From assembly GCA_013042825.1 (NCBI GenBank), contig JABDPL010000261.1:1-5094 (forward strand): DNA of 5,094 nucleotides, in the 5' to 3' direction. The translations under genes were made by a program, and so were the position numbers. Each line of letters begins with the position of its first letter. Positions within the stretch are counted from its first letter, which is position 1. The notes beneath the pieces were generated by a model, which did not search any database, had not been told where the DNA came from, and was given only the letters and a program-made list of their open reading frames with translations. Shown in pieces: positions 1-5,094 of the stretch. This stretch comes from Flavobacteriaceae bacterium. Its GTDB lineage: Bacteria > Bacteroidota > Bacteroidia > Flavobacteriales > Flavobacteriaceae.

Positions 1-368
1 CCTTAAAGGAAGGTGTTTCATACCTGGGTACAAGTGCAGGTAGCAATATTGCCGGACTAACCATTGGAACAACAAACGATATGCCCATAGTGTATCCACC
101 GAGTTTTGAGGCACTGGGATTGGTAGATTTTAATATCAATCCGCATTATCTCGATCCAATGCCCGATAGCAAACATATGGGTGAAACCAGGGAAACGCGT
201 ATCAAGGAATTCCATGTTTATAATTCCATTCCTGTTATCGGATTAAGAGAGGGCAGCTTTTTGCGGGTTAAAAACGATGAGGTCAAACTGGAAGGACCAC
301 ATATGGCCCGCTTATTCTACCCAGATCGTGAACCGGTTGAGGTTCCGTCGGGCTCATCGATATCCTAA
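1..368 (+). CDS. pepE: Peptidase E (alpha-aspartyl dipeptidase, family S51), C-terminal half, 5'-truncated by window edge
   Basis: The frame is open from base 3 and gives the last 121 residues. The family hydrolyses dipeptides with N-terminal aspartate in the cytoplasm. The fragment carries the nucleophile motif GTSAGSN (Ser codon 33-35), then TTNDMPIV (Asp codon 78-80), then INPH (His codon 144-146). The spacings Ser+15 = Asp and Asp+22 = His equal those of the Ser120/Asp135/His157 triad of the enteric enzyme, so the whole catalytic triad is visible. About 110 residues follow the Ser, as in the roughly 229-residue family, so about 110 residues lie upstream of the window. The internal ATG at 81 lies after the catalytic Ser and Asp and is not the true start. 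No signal peptide can be judged because the N-terminus is missing. A hairpin overlaps the stop codon, so this gene probably ends its own transcript. The identification is firm; the exact substrate range is inferred from the family. Confidence 0.94.
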   Translation, partial: LKEGVSYLGTSAGSNIAGLTIGTTNDMPIVYPPSFEALGLVDFNINPHYLDPMPDSKHMGETRETRIKEFHVYNSIPVIGLREGSFLRVKNDEVKLEGPHMARLFYPDREPVEVPSGSSIS

Positions 369-396
369 TTGCAAGTGATTTAGCCCTGCAATTAGG
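364..396 (+). terminator. Perfect 10-bp stem-loop over the pepE stop codon; possible terminator
   Basis: CCTAATTGCA (364-373) and TGCAATTAGG (387-396) are perfect reverse complements around a 13-nt loop. The left arm includes the pepE stop codon (366-368). No T tract follows (CAGATTACAG comes next), so it is not a classical intrinsic terminator. It could be a weak terminator, an mRNA 3'-end stabiliser, or a protein-binding palindrome. The inverted repeat is seen directly; the function is inferred. Confidence 0.45.
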
Positions 397-436
397 CAGA
401 TTACAGAGACAACATATCAAAACCTGTTCGTATCCA

Positions 437-467
437 TTCGGGTTCAATGTAATTGGCATTAAATTTG
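437..467 (+). promoter_or_regulatory. Possible Bacteroidota-type promoter for the M15 peptidase gene
   Basis: TAAATTTG at 460-467 matches the Bacteroidota -7 consensus TAnnTTTG exactly. Nineteen bases upstream, TTCG (437-440) is only a poor match to the -33 TTTG/TTG element. A start near 474 would give a leader of about 38 nt before the ATG at 512. The sequence is AT-rich here, so a chance match is quite possible. The rest of the 143-bp gap holds only the two inverted repeats listed separately. Confidence 0.3.
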
Positions 468-483
468 CTAAATTGTATTCTTG

Positions 484-502
484 AAGAGTAATATTAGCTC
501 TT
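484..502 (+). promoter_or_regulatory. Imperfect palindrome just upstream of the M15 start codon
   Basis: AAGAG (484-488) and CTCTT (498-502) flank TAATATTA, which is itself palindromic, plus one extra G at 497. The whole 19 bp is a near-perfect palindrome with a single-base asymmetry, ending 9 bases before the ATG at 512. It could be an operator for a dimeric repressor or a hairpin in the ribosome-binding region. No regulator gene is adjacent and the arms are short, so the role is speculative. Confidence 0.25.
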
Positions 503-511
503 GTCCTGTAT

Positions 512-1246
512 ATGAAACGCCGTGAATTCTTAACGTTAACAACCTCAGGGACTATGGTTCTTTCATTTTTTCCGCTTGAATTGTTTGCTAAAAATGATCC
601 TATCAGTTACGACGAATTGATCGGGAAGGGAACTCCAAACCTTCAGGGCAATGGTTACAAACTCAGGACCGAGGTGAACGATGCATTCCTTTCTATGGTA
701 AAGGAAGCAAAGACGTCAGGAATCGATATTCGTTGTGTTTCCGGTTACCGGAGTTTTAATCGCCAGAAGGCCATTTGGGAGAGAAAATATAGAAAATACC
801 GGGCAGACGGCCTGAAACCTGAAAAAGCCATTCGAAAGATCATTGAGTACTCTACAATACCGGGAACATCCCGTCACCATTGGGGCACCGATTTAGACTT
901 AGTTGACGGCAACTTTATAGATACACCAAACCTGCTTTCCGAATCGAATTTTGAGAAAGGGAAACCCTTCCATAAATTGAAACTCTGGCTTGATGAAAAT
1001 GCCGGTAATTATGGTTTTTACGAGGTTTATACAAATGATCCTGAACGCAAAGGATTTAAATATGAACCCTGGCACTTCAGCTATAAGGCTCTGGCCGTTG
1101 ATTACCTCAAACAATACAAAAAATTGGATGTTTTATCGATTCTTCAGTCGGAAGAAGTCAAAGGCTCAAACCACTTCACAGCTGCTTTTATTTCAGAATA
1201 TATCGAGCAAAATATTCTGTATATCAACCCGGAACTATTACCCTGA
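512..1246 (+). CDS. M15 (VanY-type) D-Ala-D-Ala carboxypeptidase-like peptidase with Tat signal
   Basis: A 244-residue predicted exported zinc peptidase. The N-terminus has a twin-arginine motif, KRREFL (residues 2-7), then a hydrophobic stretch to about residue 26 ending in LFA, a plausible signal peptidase I site. The mature part carries the M15B/VanY signatures: SGYRSFNRQ (77-85, with the conserved Arg80), SRHHWGTDLD (120-129, fitting SxHxxGxxxD with zinc ligands His122 and Asp129), and EPWH (185-188, catalytic Glu185 and zinc ligand His188). All expected active-site residues are present. The family trims the terminal D-Ala from peptidoglycan stem peptides or otherwise cuts D-Ala-containing peptides in the periplasm; substrate and D,D versus L,D preference cannot be read from sequence. 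Nothing links it to vancomycin resistance, since no vanHAX or vanRS neighbours are seen, so the vanY symbol is withheld. The start at 512 is chosen because it begins the signal peptide; no Shine-Dalgarno sequence is visible. The M48 gene follows after 33 bp, possibly co-transcribed. Residues from about 200 to the end lie beyond the core fold and have no recognised motif. Confidence 0.9.
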   Translation: MKRREFLTLTTSGTMVLSFFPLELFAKNDPISYDELIGKGTPNLQGNGYKLRTEVNDAFLSMVKEAKTSGIDIRCVSGYRSFNRQKAIWERKYRKYRADGLKPEKAIRKIIEYSTIPGTSRHHWGTDLDLVDGNFIDTPNLLSESNFEKGKPFHKLKLWLDENAGNYGFYEVYTNDPERKGFKYEPWHFSYKALAVDYLKQYKKLDVLSILQSEEVKGSNHFTAAFISEYIEQNILYINPELLP

Positions 1247-1279
1247 TTATTTGTATTTTAGAATCCTGATACATTAACC

Positions 1280-2053
1280 ATGAGAAGAGGAAATAGCAAG
1301 ATTAAACTTTTGATAGGAGCGGGAATTATCCTGTTTGCAGTGATCAAATATTGCTCCAGTGCAGAGGTTAACCCTTATACGGGTGAAAAACAGCATATCG
1401 CATTGTCTGAAGAACAAGAAATTGCCCTAGGTATTCAGGTGGCCCCTCAAATGGCCCAACAACATGGCGGATTATATCCAGATGAAAGATACCAGGCTTT
1501 TGTCGACCAGGTGGGTCAGCGTCTCGTAAACAGTAGCATTGCCCGTGAGACCAATTACAAATACGATTTTCATCTACTGGCAGACGAGCAAACCATCAAT
1601 GCCTTTGCGTTGCCCGGCGGACAGATATTCATCACCTATGCCCTATTTTCCAAACTTGAAAACGAAGACCAATTGGCCGGAGTTCTCGGCCATGAAATCG
1701 GTCATGTAATAGGAAGACATTCTGCTGAAAGAATGGCGAAGCAAGGCCTTACTCAGGGTATTTTGAGCGGTGTTGCCGTTGGAATTGATCCGAATACGGC
1801 ACAAGGTGCAGCTGCCATCGCACAAATGCTGAATATGCAATATGGACGGGACGATGAACTTCAAAGTGATGACCTGGGTGTTAAATTTATGCTGCGAGCC
1901 GGCTATAATGCAGAAGAGATGATTGGTGTAATGGAGATCCTGAAAGCAGCAGCAGGCCCGAATCGTGTTCCAGAACGCATGAGCACCCATCCCGATCCGG
2001 AGAATAGAATGGAAAAAATACGCGAAGCTATTGAAAAATACAGGAACCTGTAA
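1280..2053 (+). CDS. M48 family zinc metalloprotease, membrane-anchored or secreted
   Basis: A 257-residue peptidase of the BepA/LoiP/Oma1-like single-domain M48 type, which in other bacteria acts in quality control of envelope proteins. Residues 8-22 form a hydrophobic N-terminal segment after a basic start (MRRGNSK), followed by Cys25. The context IKYC is a poor lipobox, so a membrane anchor or uncleaved signal is at least as likely as a lipoprotein. The catalytic motif HEIGH is at 138-142 (zinc ligands His138 and His142, general base Glu139). The downstream ExxxD motif is ELQSD (193-197), with Glu193 as the third ligand. THPDPENR (236-243) holds the conserved His237, which in BepA lies near the active site and is linked to control of activity. 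NAFALPGGQIFI (107-118) is the conserved strand before the helix. There is no C-terminal TPR domain, so it is shorter than BepA. The ATG has A at -3 but no Shine-Dalgarno sequence. A strong terminator follows about 20 bp after the stop. The family is secure; the substrate is unknown. Confidence 0.93.
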   Translation: MRRGNSKIKLLIGAGIILFAVIKYCSSAEVNPYTGEKQHIALSEEQEIALGIQVAPQMAQQHGGLYPDERYQAFVDQVGQRLVNSSIARETNYKYDFHLLADEQTINAFALPGGQIFITYALFSKLENEDQLAGVLGHEIGHVIGRHSAERMAKQGLTQGILSGVAVGIDPNTAQGAAAIAQMLNMQYGRDDELQSDDLGVKFMLRAGYNAEEMIGVMEILKAAAGPNRVPERMSTHPDPENRMEKIREAIEKYRNL

Positions 2054-2074
2054 GCAAGTGTTTTTTTGATATGG

Positions 2075-2105
2075 AATCCTGCTCCCTGAGCAGGATTTTG
2101 TTTTT
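2075..2105 (+). terminator. Intrinsic terminator after the M48 gene
   Basis: AATCCTGCTC (2075-2084) and GAGCAGGATT (2088-2097) form a perfect 10-bp stem with a 3-nt loop (CCT), extendable by two G-U pairs. The T-rich run TTTTGTTTTT (2096-2105) follows immediately. This is a textbook intrinsic terminator. It lies 21 bp after the M48 stop and separates that gene from gpmI. The T tract runs straight into the TATCTTTG box. Confidence 0.88.
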
Positions 2106-2112
2106 ATCTTTG
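2105..2112 (+). promoter_or_regulatory. Likely -7 promoter element of gpmI (TATCTTTG)
   Basis: TATCTTTG fits the Bacteroidota -7 consensus TAnnTTTG exactly and lies between the terminator and the gpmI ATG (2129). No TTG is found at the usual -33 distance, which would fall in the terminator stem. Transcription would start near 2118-2120, giving an A-rich leader of only about 10 nt. An identical octamer precedes map, which supports its being real. Confidence 0.5.
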
Positions 2113-2128
2113 AAAAGAAATTAAAACC

Positions 2129-3646
2129 ATGAATAAAAAAGTTATACTGATGATCTTAGATGGCTGGGGAAAGTCTCCGGATCCGGAGGTTTCAGCCATA
2201 GATCACGCCAATACTCCCTTTATTGACAGCCTTTATGATAAATATCCCGACGCCGCTTTAAGAACCGACGGATTGCATGTTGGACTACCGGAGGGTCAGA
2301 TGGGAAATAGTGAAGTGGGGCACATGAACCTGGGGGCCGGACGAATAGTTTATCAGGACCTCGTTAAGATCAATCTTGCTGTTAAGAATGGTACCCTCAA
2401 ATCTGAACCTGTGTTAAAAAATGCCTTTCAATATGCCAGGGAGAATAATTCCGCTGTTCATTTTATGGGATTATTAAGCGATGGTGGCGTCCACTCACAT
2501 ATCGACCATCTGCTCGGACTTCTTTCTGCCGCTGATGAGGAAGGACTGGAAAAGGTATATGTGCATGCTTTTACCGATGGACGGGACGTGGATCCCAAAT
2601 CCGGCTACGGTTTTATCTCTGATCTTGAAGATCATATGAAAACGACCACCGGTCAACTGGCAACAGTCACCGGGAGATACTACGCCATGGATCGCGATAA
2701 ACGCTGGGAACGGGTCAAACTGGCATATGATGCTATAGTCAACGGTGTTGGGGTTCAAACCAATGATGCCTTAAAGGCGGTACGCTCGAGTTATGAAGAG
2801 GATGTTACCGATGAATTTATCAAACCAATTGTTTTGATAAATGGCGAAGATCAGCCAAGAACGACTTTGCAAAATGGAGATGTGGTGATTTTCTTTAACT
2901 TCAGAACAGACCGCGGACGTCAGTTGACCGAGGCGTTCACCCAGACAGATTTTCATGAATACAATATGCATAAATTGGACCTGCATTATGTGACCATGAC
3001 CAATTACGATGATAATTTCGAAGGTATTCATGTTATCTATGAAAAAGAGAATCTAAACGACACCCTGGGAGAGATACTGGAAAAGCATGGTAAAAAACAG
3101 ATCAGGATTGCGGAAACAGAGAAATATCCTCATGTCACATTCTTCTTTTCAGGGGGACGGGAAGCACCCTTTCCGAATGAAAAAAGAATTCTTAAGAATT
3201 CACCCAAGGTAGCTACTTACGACCTCAAACCCGAGATGAGTGCATTTGAAGTGACCGAAGACCTTGTTGCTGAACTGAATAAAGGCGAAGTCGATTTTGT
3301 TTGCCTGAATTTTGCCAATGGTGATATGGTCGGACATACGGGGGTAATGGAAGCCGCTATAAAGGCCTGTGAGGCAGTTGACAGCTGCGTCAAGAAAGTT
3401 ATTACCGCGGCCTTAGATAATGGCTACTCAACCATTCTTATTGCCGATCACGGTAATTGCGATACCATGTACAATCCCGATGGGAGTCCACACACAGCAC
3501 ACACGACCAATCCTGTTCCGGTAATTGTGATAGATCCTGATATCGAGTCGGTTAAGGATGGAATCCTGGGTGATATCGCACCGACAATATTAAAAATGAT
3601 GGGCATTGAAAAGCCGGAAGCCATGACCAGAAACTCACTTGTTTAA
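2129..3646 (+). CDS. gpmI: 2,3-bisphosphoglycerate-independent phosphoglycerate mutase
   Basis: A 505-residue protein, full length for the family. It interconverts 3- and 2-phosphoglycerate in cytoplasmic glycolysis and gluconeogenesis using two Mn ions and a phosphoserine intermediate. Both domains are complete. The phosphatase domain has ILDGWG (Asp11), the nucleophile motif GNSEVGH (Ser61), NGDMVGH (Asp399, His403), ADHGNCD (Asp440, His441) and HTAHTTNPVP (His458); these are all seven metal ligands and the nucleophile, at spacings close to the Geobacillus enzyme. The transferase domain has GGVHSH (His122), TDGRDVDP (Asp153), GRYYAMDRD (Arg183, Arg189), NFRTDRGR (Arg259, Arg262) and Lys332 in AETEKYPH. 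The ATG at 2129 gives the normal N-terminus; the leader is A-rich with A at -3 and no Shine-Dalgarno sequence. It is isolated from upstream genes by a terminator and followed by the HAD gene after 15 bp, so the two are probably one transcript. Nothing looks abnormal. Confidence 0.98.
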   Translation: MNKKVILMILDGWGKSPDPEVSAIDHANTPFIDSLYDKYPDAALRTDGLHVGLPEGQMGNSEVGHMNLGAGRIVYQDLVKINLAVKNGTLKSEPVLKNAFQYARENNSAVHFMGLLSDGGVHSHIDHLLGLLSAADEEGLEKVYVHAFTDGRDVDPKSGYGFISDLEDHMKTTTGQLATVTGRYYAMDRDKRWERVKLAYDAIVNGVGVQTNDALKAVRSSYEEDVTDEFIKPIVLINGEDQPRTTLQNGDVVIFFNFRTDRGRQLTEAFTQTDFHEYNMHKLDLHYVTMTNYDDNFEGIHVIYEKENLNDTLGEILEKHGKKQIRIAETEKYPHVTFFFSGGREAPFPNEKRILKNSPKVATYDLKPEMSAFEVTEDLVAELNKGEVDFVCLNFANGDMVGHTGVMEAAIKACEAVDSCVKKVITAALDNGYSTILIADHGNCDTMYNPDGSPHTAHTTNPVPVIVIDPDIESVKDGILGDIAPTILKMMGIEKPEAMTRNSLV

Positions 3647-3661
3647 CCTATATTGCCGTTG

Positions 3662-4069
3662 ATGGATCTTTATAATACCTTGACCATAGCAGTTGATTTT
3701 GATGGAACGATCGTTGAGAACGCCTATCCCAGGATCGGGAAACCCAGGTTATTCGCTTTCGAAACCCTAAAGAAACTCACTGAAGACGGGCACAGGTTGA
3801 TCTTGTGGACTTACCGCCATGGAGACCGCTTAAAAGAAGCCGTAGATTTCTGTAAAGCTAACGGAATAGAATTTTATTCGATCAATAAAAGTTTCCCAGA
3901 AGAAGTCTTCGATGGTACACAGAGCAGGAAAATCCTTGCAGATCTGTTTATCGACGACAGGAATATCGGCGGTGTATATGGTTGGGGTGAGGTTTATCAA
4001 ATGCTCACCAATGCAGAACCGCCTGCGAAATCAAAGCAGCGAAAAGGCCTGTTCAGGCTGTTCCGTTAA
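3662..4069 (+). CDS. Small HAD-superfamily hydrolase, BT_0820-like; substrate unknown
   Basis: A 135-residue cytoplasmic protein with the HAD motifs in order: motif I VDFDGTI (nucleophile Asp12, acid/base Asp14), motif II LILWT (Thr50), the motif III lysine Lys90 in SRKIL, and motif IV FIDDRN (Asp98, Asp99). It has no room for a large cap domain, so it is a minimal HAD protein and may act on a large or exposed phosphate ester, or need a partner. It resembles the short HAD proteins common in Bacteroidota and often annotated BT_0820-like; no biochemical role is known to me. The C-terminus is a basic tail (KSKQRKGLFRLFR), possibly for binding nucleic acid or membrane. The ATG at 3662 is preferred over the in-frame TTG at 3653, because it sits close before motif I at a normal distance. 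It follows gpmI after 15 bp and so is probably co-transcribed, but a functional link to glycolysis is only inference. Confidence 0.85.
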   Translation: MDLYNTLTIAVDFDGTIVENAYPRIGKPRLFAFETLKKLTEDGHRLILWTYRHGDRLKEAVDFCKANGIEFYSINKSFPEEVFDGTQSRKILADLFIDDRNIGGVYGWGEVYQMLTNAEPPAKSKQRKGLFRLFR

Positions 4070-4100
4070 GCCTATCCTCATCTACAATCTCATTAATAAG

Positions 4101-4108
4101 TATCTTTG
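4101..4108 (+). promoter_or_regulatory. Likely -7 promoter element of map (TATCTTTG)
   Basis: An exact TAnnTTTG match, identical to the octamer before gpmI, lies 18 bp upstream of the map ATG in a 57-bp gap. No TTG is visible at the usual -33 position. It suggests map has its own promoter, in addition to possible read-through from the HAD gene, after which no terminator hairpin is seen. Confidence 0.5.
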
Positions 4109-4126
4109 CCATTATTTTCAAATACC

Positions 4127-4945
4127 ATGATCATTCCGAAGACCAGAGAAGAAATTGAGTTGATGCGTGAAAGCGCGATGATCGTATCAAAAACCCTTGG
4201 TATGCTCGCTTCAGAGGTAAAACCGGGTATCACTACTTTAGAATTAGATCAAATGGCCGAGGATTTTATCCGATCTCATGATGCGGTACCAGGATTCCTG
4301 GGATTATATGATTTCCCGAATACCCTTTGTATGAGTCCGAATGACCAGGTCGTACACGGATTTCCGAATAAGGAACCTCTAAAGGAAGGCGATATAATCT
4401 CAATTGACTGTGGTGTGTTAAAAAACGGATTCTATGGTGATCACGCCTATACCTTCGCTGTGGGGGAAATAACCCCTGAGGTTGAGAAATTGCTGAAGGT
4501 CACTAAGGAATCCTTATACATAGGAATACGGGAATTTAAAAAAGGCAAACGTGTTGGTGATGTCGGCTATGCCATTCAGAATTTTTGTGAATCTCATGGC
4601 TATGGGGTGGTCAGGGAACTGGTAGGGCACGGTATTGGACGAAAGATGCATGAGGATCCGGAAATGCCGAATTACGGTCGACGCGGACGAGGCAAGAAAT
4701 TCATCGAAGGCATGGTGGTAGCCATCGAACCCATGATCAATATGGGGACCAGGCAAATCAGGCAACACACCGACGGCTGGACTATCACCACCTTAGATAA
4801 TAAACCCAGTGCCCATTTTGAACATAATGTAGCCCTTATTGATGGCAAACCCGAACTTTTATCGACTTTCGCTTATATTTATGAAGCCCTCGGTATTGAA
4901 AGTGAGGAAGAAAATGAATTCAGGAGGGAAGCTCTAGTGCTTTAA
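4127..4945 (+). CDS. map: Methionine aminopeptidase, type I
   Basis: A 272-residue cytoplasmic dimetal peptidase (M24A) that removes the initiator methionine from new proteins. The five metal ligands are all present: Asp94 (ISIDCG), Asp105 (YGDHAYTF), His168 (VGHGIG), Glu201 (AIEPM) and Glu232 (HFEHN). The substrate-binding histidines are His77 (VVHGFP) and His175 (KMHEDP). Ligand spacing equals the E. coli enzyme with a constant offset of -3. There is no N-terminal zinc-finger or SH3-binding extension, so it is the bacterial type Ia form. It ends in an acidic tail after about residue 256 (ESEEENEF), slightly longer than in E. coli. The ATG at 4127 is chosen over the in-frame TTG at 4106, because that TTG lies inside the TATCTTTG promoter box and MIIPKTREEI is a normal start for the family. 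A at -3, no Shine-Dalgarno sequence. The methyltransferase-like gene begins 11 bp after the stop. Confidence 0.98.
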   Translation: MIIPKTREEIELMRESAMIVSKTLGMLASEVKPGITTLELDQMAEDFIRSHDAVPGFLGLYDFPNTLCMSPNDQVVHGFPNKEPLKEGDIISIDCGVLKNGFYGDHAYTFAVGEITPEVEKLLKVTKESLYIGIREFKKGKRVGDVGYAIQNFCESHGYGVVRELVGHGIGRKMHEDPEMPNYGRRGRGKKFIEGMVVAIEPMINMGTRQIRQHTDGWTITTLDNKPSAHFEHNVALIDGKPELLSTFAYIYEALGIESEEENEFRREALVL

Positions 4946-4956
4946 GTACGAGAATT

Positions 4957-5094
4957 TTGAAATCGATCTTTAAAACCATTTTAAATGTTTTTCCAAGGCC
5001 CATGCTTATACGCATGAGTTGCCTGGTCAAGCCACTAACCATGTGGGCACTTAAAGGGGACCGCTATACCGATCCGTTGGACGGAAGGTCATTC
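4957..5094 (+). CDS. Probable class I SAM-dependent methyltransferase, N-terminal 46 residues, cut by window end
   Basis: The frame is open from 4918 to the window end. Its first plausible start after the map stop is TTG at 4957, 11 bp downstream; the first ATG codons (5002, 5014) would cut into what looks like conserved sequence. From the TTG the protein reads (M)KSIFKTILNVFPRPMLIRM, then KGDRYTDPLDGRSF at residues 33-46. This matches my recollection of the N-terminus of a methyltransferase that often follows map in Flavobacteriia, where the GDxYTDPxxGxxF segment precedes the Rossmann domain. The SAM-binding glycine motif itself lies beyond the window, so the enzymatic call rests on this recalled resemblance and is tentative. 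That it is a real coding region is supported by its tight spacing to map and by good codon usage. No Shine-Dalgarno sequence is evident, and the TTG start is unconfirmed. Confidence 0.65.
   Translation, partial: MKSIFKTILNVFPRPMLIRMSCLVKPLTMWALKGDRYTDPLDGRSF

Noticed and set aside
899..1114. Antisense open frame within the M15 gene
   Set aside because: Short, no homology-like motifs, and opposite a well-supported coding region; a shadow frame.
512..1246. Vancomycin-resistance gene vanY
   Set aside because: Only the fold family matches; there are no van operon neighbours, and such M15 enzymes are common housekeeping envelope proteins.
990..1277. 95-residue + strand open frame overlapping the M15 gene
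   Set aside because: It lies out of frame almost entirely within the M15 coding region, whose active-site motifs fix the real frame, and it has no recognisable features of its own.
1643..1990. 115-residue antisense open frame across the M48 catalytic region
   Set aside because: Cysteine- and histidine-rich composition typical of a reverse-complement shadow; the HEIGH-bearing + strand frame explains the sequence.
2495..3031. Two antisense open frames inside gpmI
   Set aside because: Both lie opposite highly conserved gpmI sequence and show no independent coding signal.
3653..3661. TTG at 3653 as the start of the HAD gene
   Set aside because: The ATG at 3662 gives a normal distance to motif I, and the three extra residues add nothing recognisable.
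4106..4126. TTG at 4106 as the map start
   Set aside because: It falls within the TATCTTTG promoter box; ATG 4127 yields the usual map N-terminus.
3912..4130. 72-residue + strand open frame overlapping the end of the HAD gene and the map leader
   Set aside because: Out of frame with the HAD motif IV codons and running through a promoter-like region; no features.
4514..4768. Antisense open frame within map
   Set aside because: Opposite the metal-ligand region of map; a shadow frame.
1..5094. Mobile element, CRISPR array, tRNA/rRNA, or a new defence system
   Set aside because: I found no transposase or integrase, no spaced repeats, no cloverleaf or rRNA sequence, and all seven genes belong to recognised families.

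Overview
This window reads as ordinary chromosomal DNA from a member of the Bacteroidota, most likely a Flavobacteriia / Flavobacteriaceae species. The protein variants are typical of that group. Start codons lack Shine-Dalgarno sequences and instead have A-rich leaders, with A at -3 for three genes. Two genes are preceded by TATCTTTG, which fits the Bacteroidota -7 promoter consensus TAnnTTTG. By eye the base composition is moderate (low to mid 40s % GC) and even across the window, with no sign of a transferred island.

All seven genes lie on the + strand. From left to right they are: the C-terminal half of a peptidase E (S51, PepE); a Tat-exported M15 (VanY-type) D-Ala-D-Ala carboxypeptidase-like peptidase; a membrane-anchored or secreted M48 zinc metalloprotease; a complete cofactor-independent phosphoglycerate mutase (gpmI); a small BT_0820-like HAD-family hydrolase; a type I methionine aminopeptidase (map); and the first 46 codons of a probable class I SAM-dependent methyltransferase that appears to start at TTG.

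Transcription probably breaks into blocks. A hairpin overlaps the pepE stop codon, and a 143-bp gap with a possible promoter and a palindrome precedes the M15 gene. The M15 and M48 genes are 33 bp apart and may be co-transcribed, ending at a strong intrinsic terminator (10-bp perfect stem plus T tract) in front of gpmI. A TATCTTTG box directly follows that T tract and probably drives gpmI and the HAD gene (15-bp gap). A second TATCTTTG box in the 57-bp gap before map probably drives map and the methyltransferase (11-bp gap).

The left half therefore holds peptidases of peptide turnover and cell-envelope maintenance, and the right half holds housekeeping functions (glycolysis, N-terminal methionine removal). 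All catalytic residues that can be checked are present, and no gene looks broken. There is no RNA gene, CRISPR array, mobile element or obvious new system. The points worth a second look are regulatory (the terminator-promoter junction, the two hairpins, the TTG start) plus the uncharacterised HAD protein.
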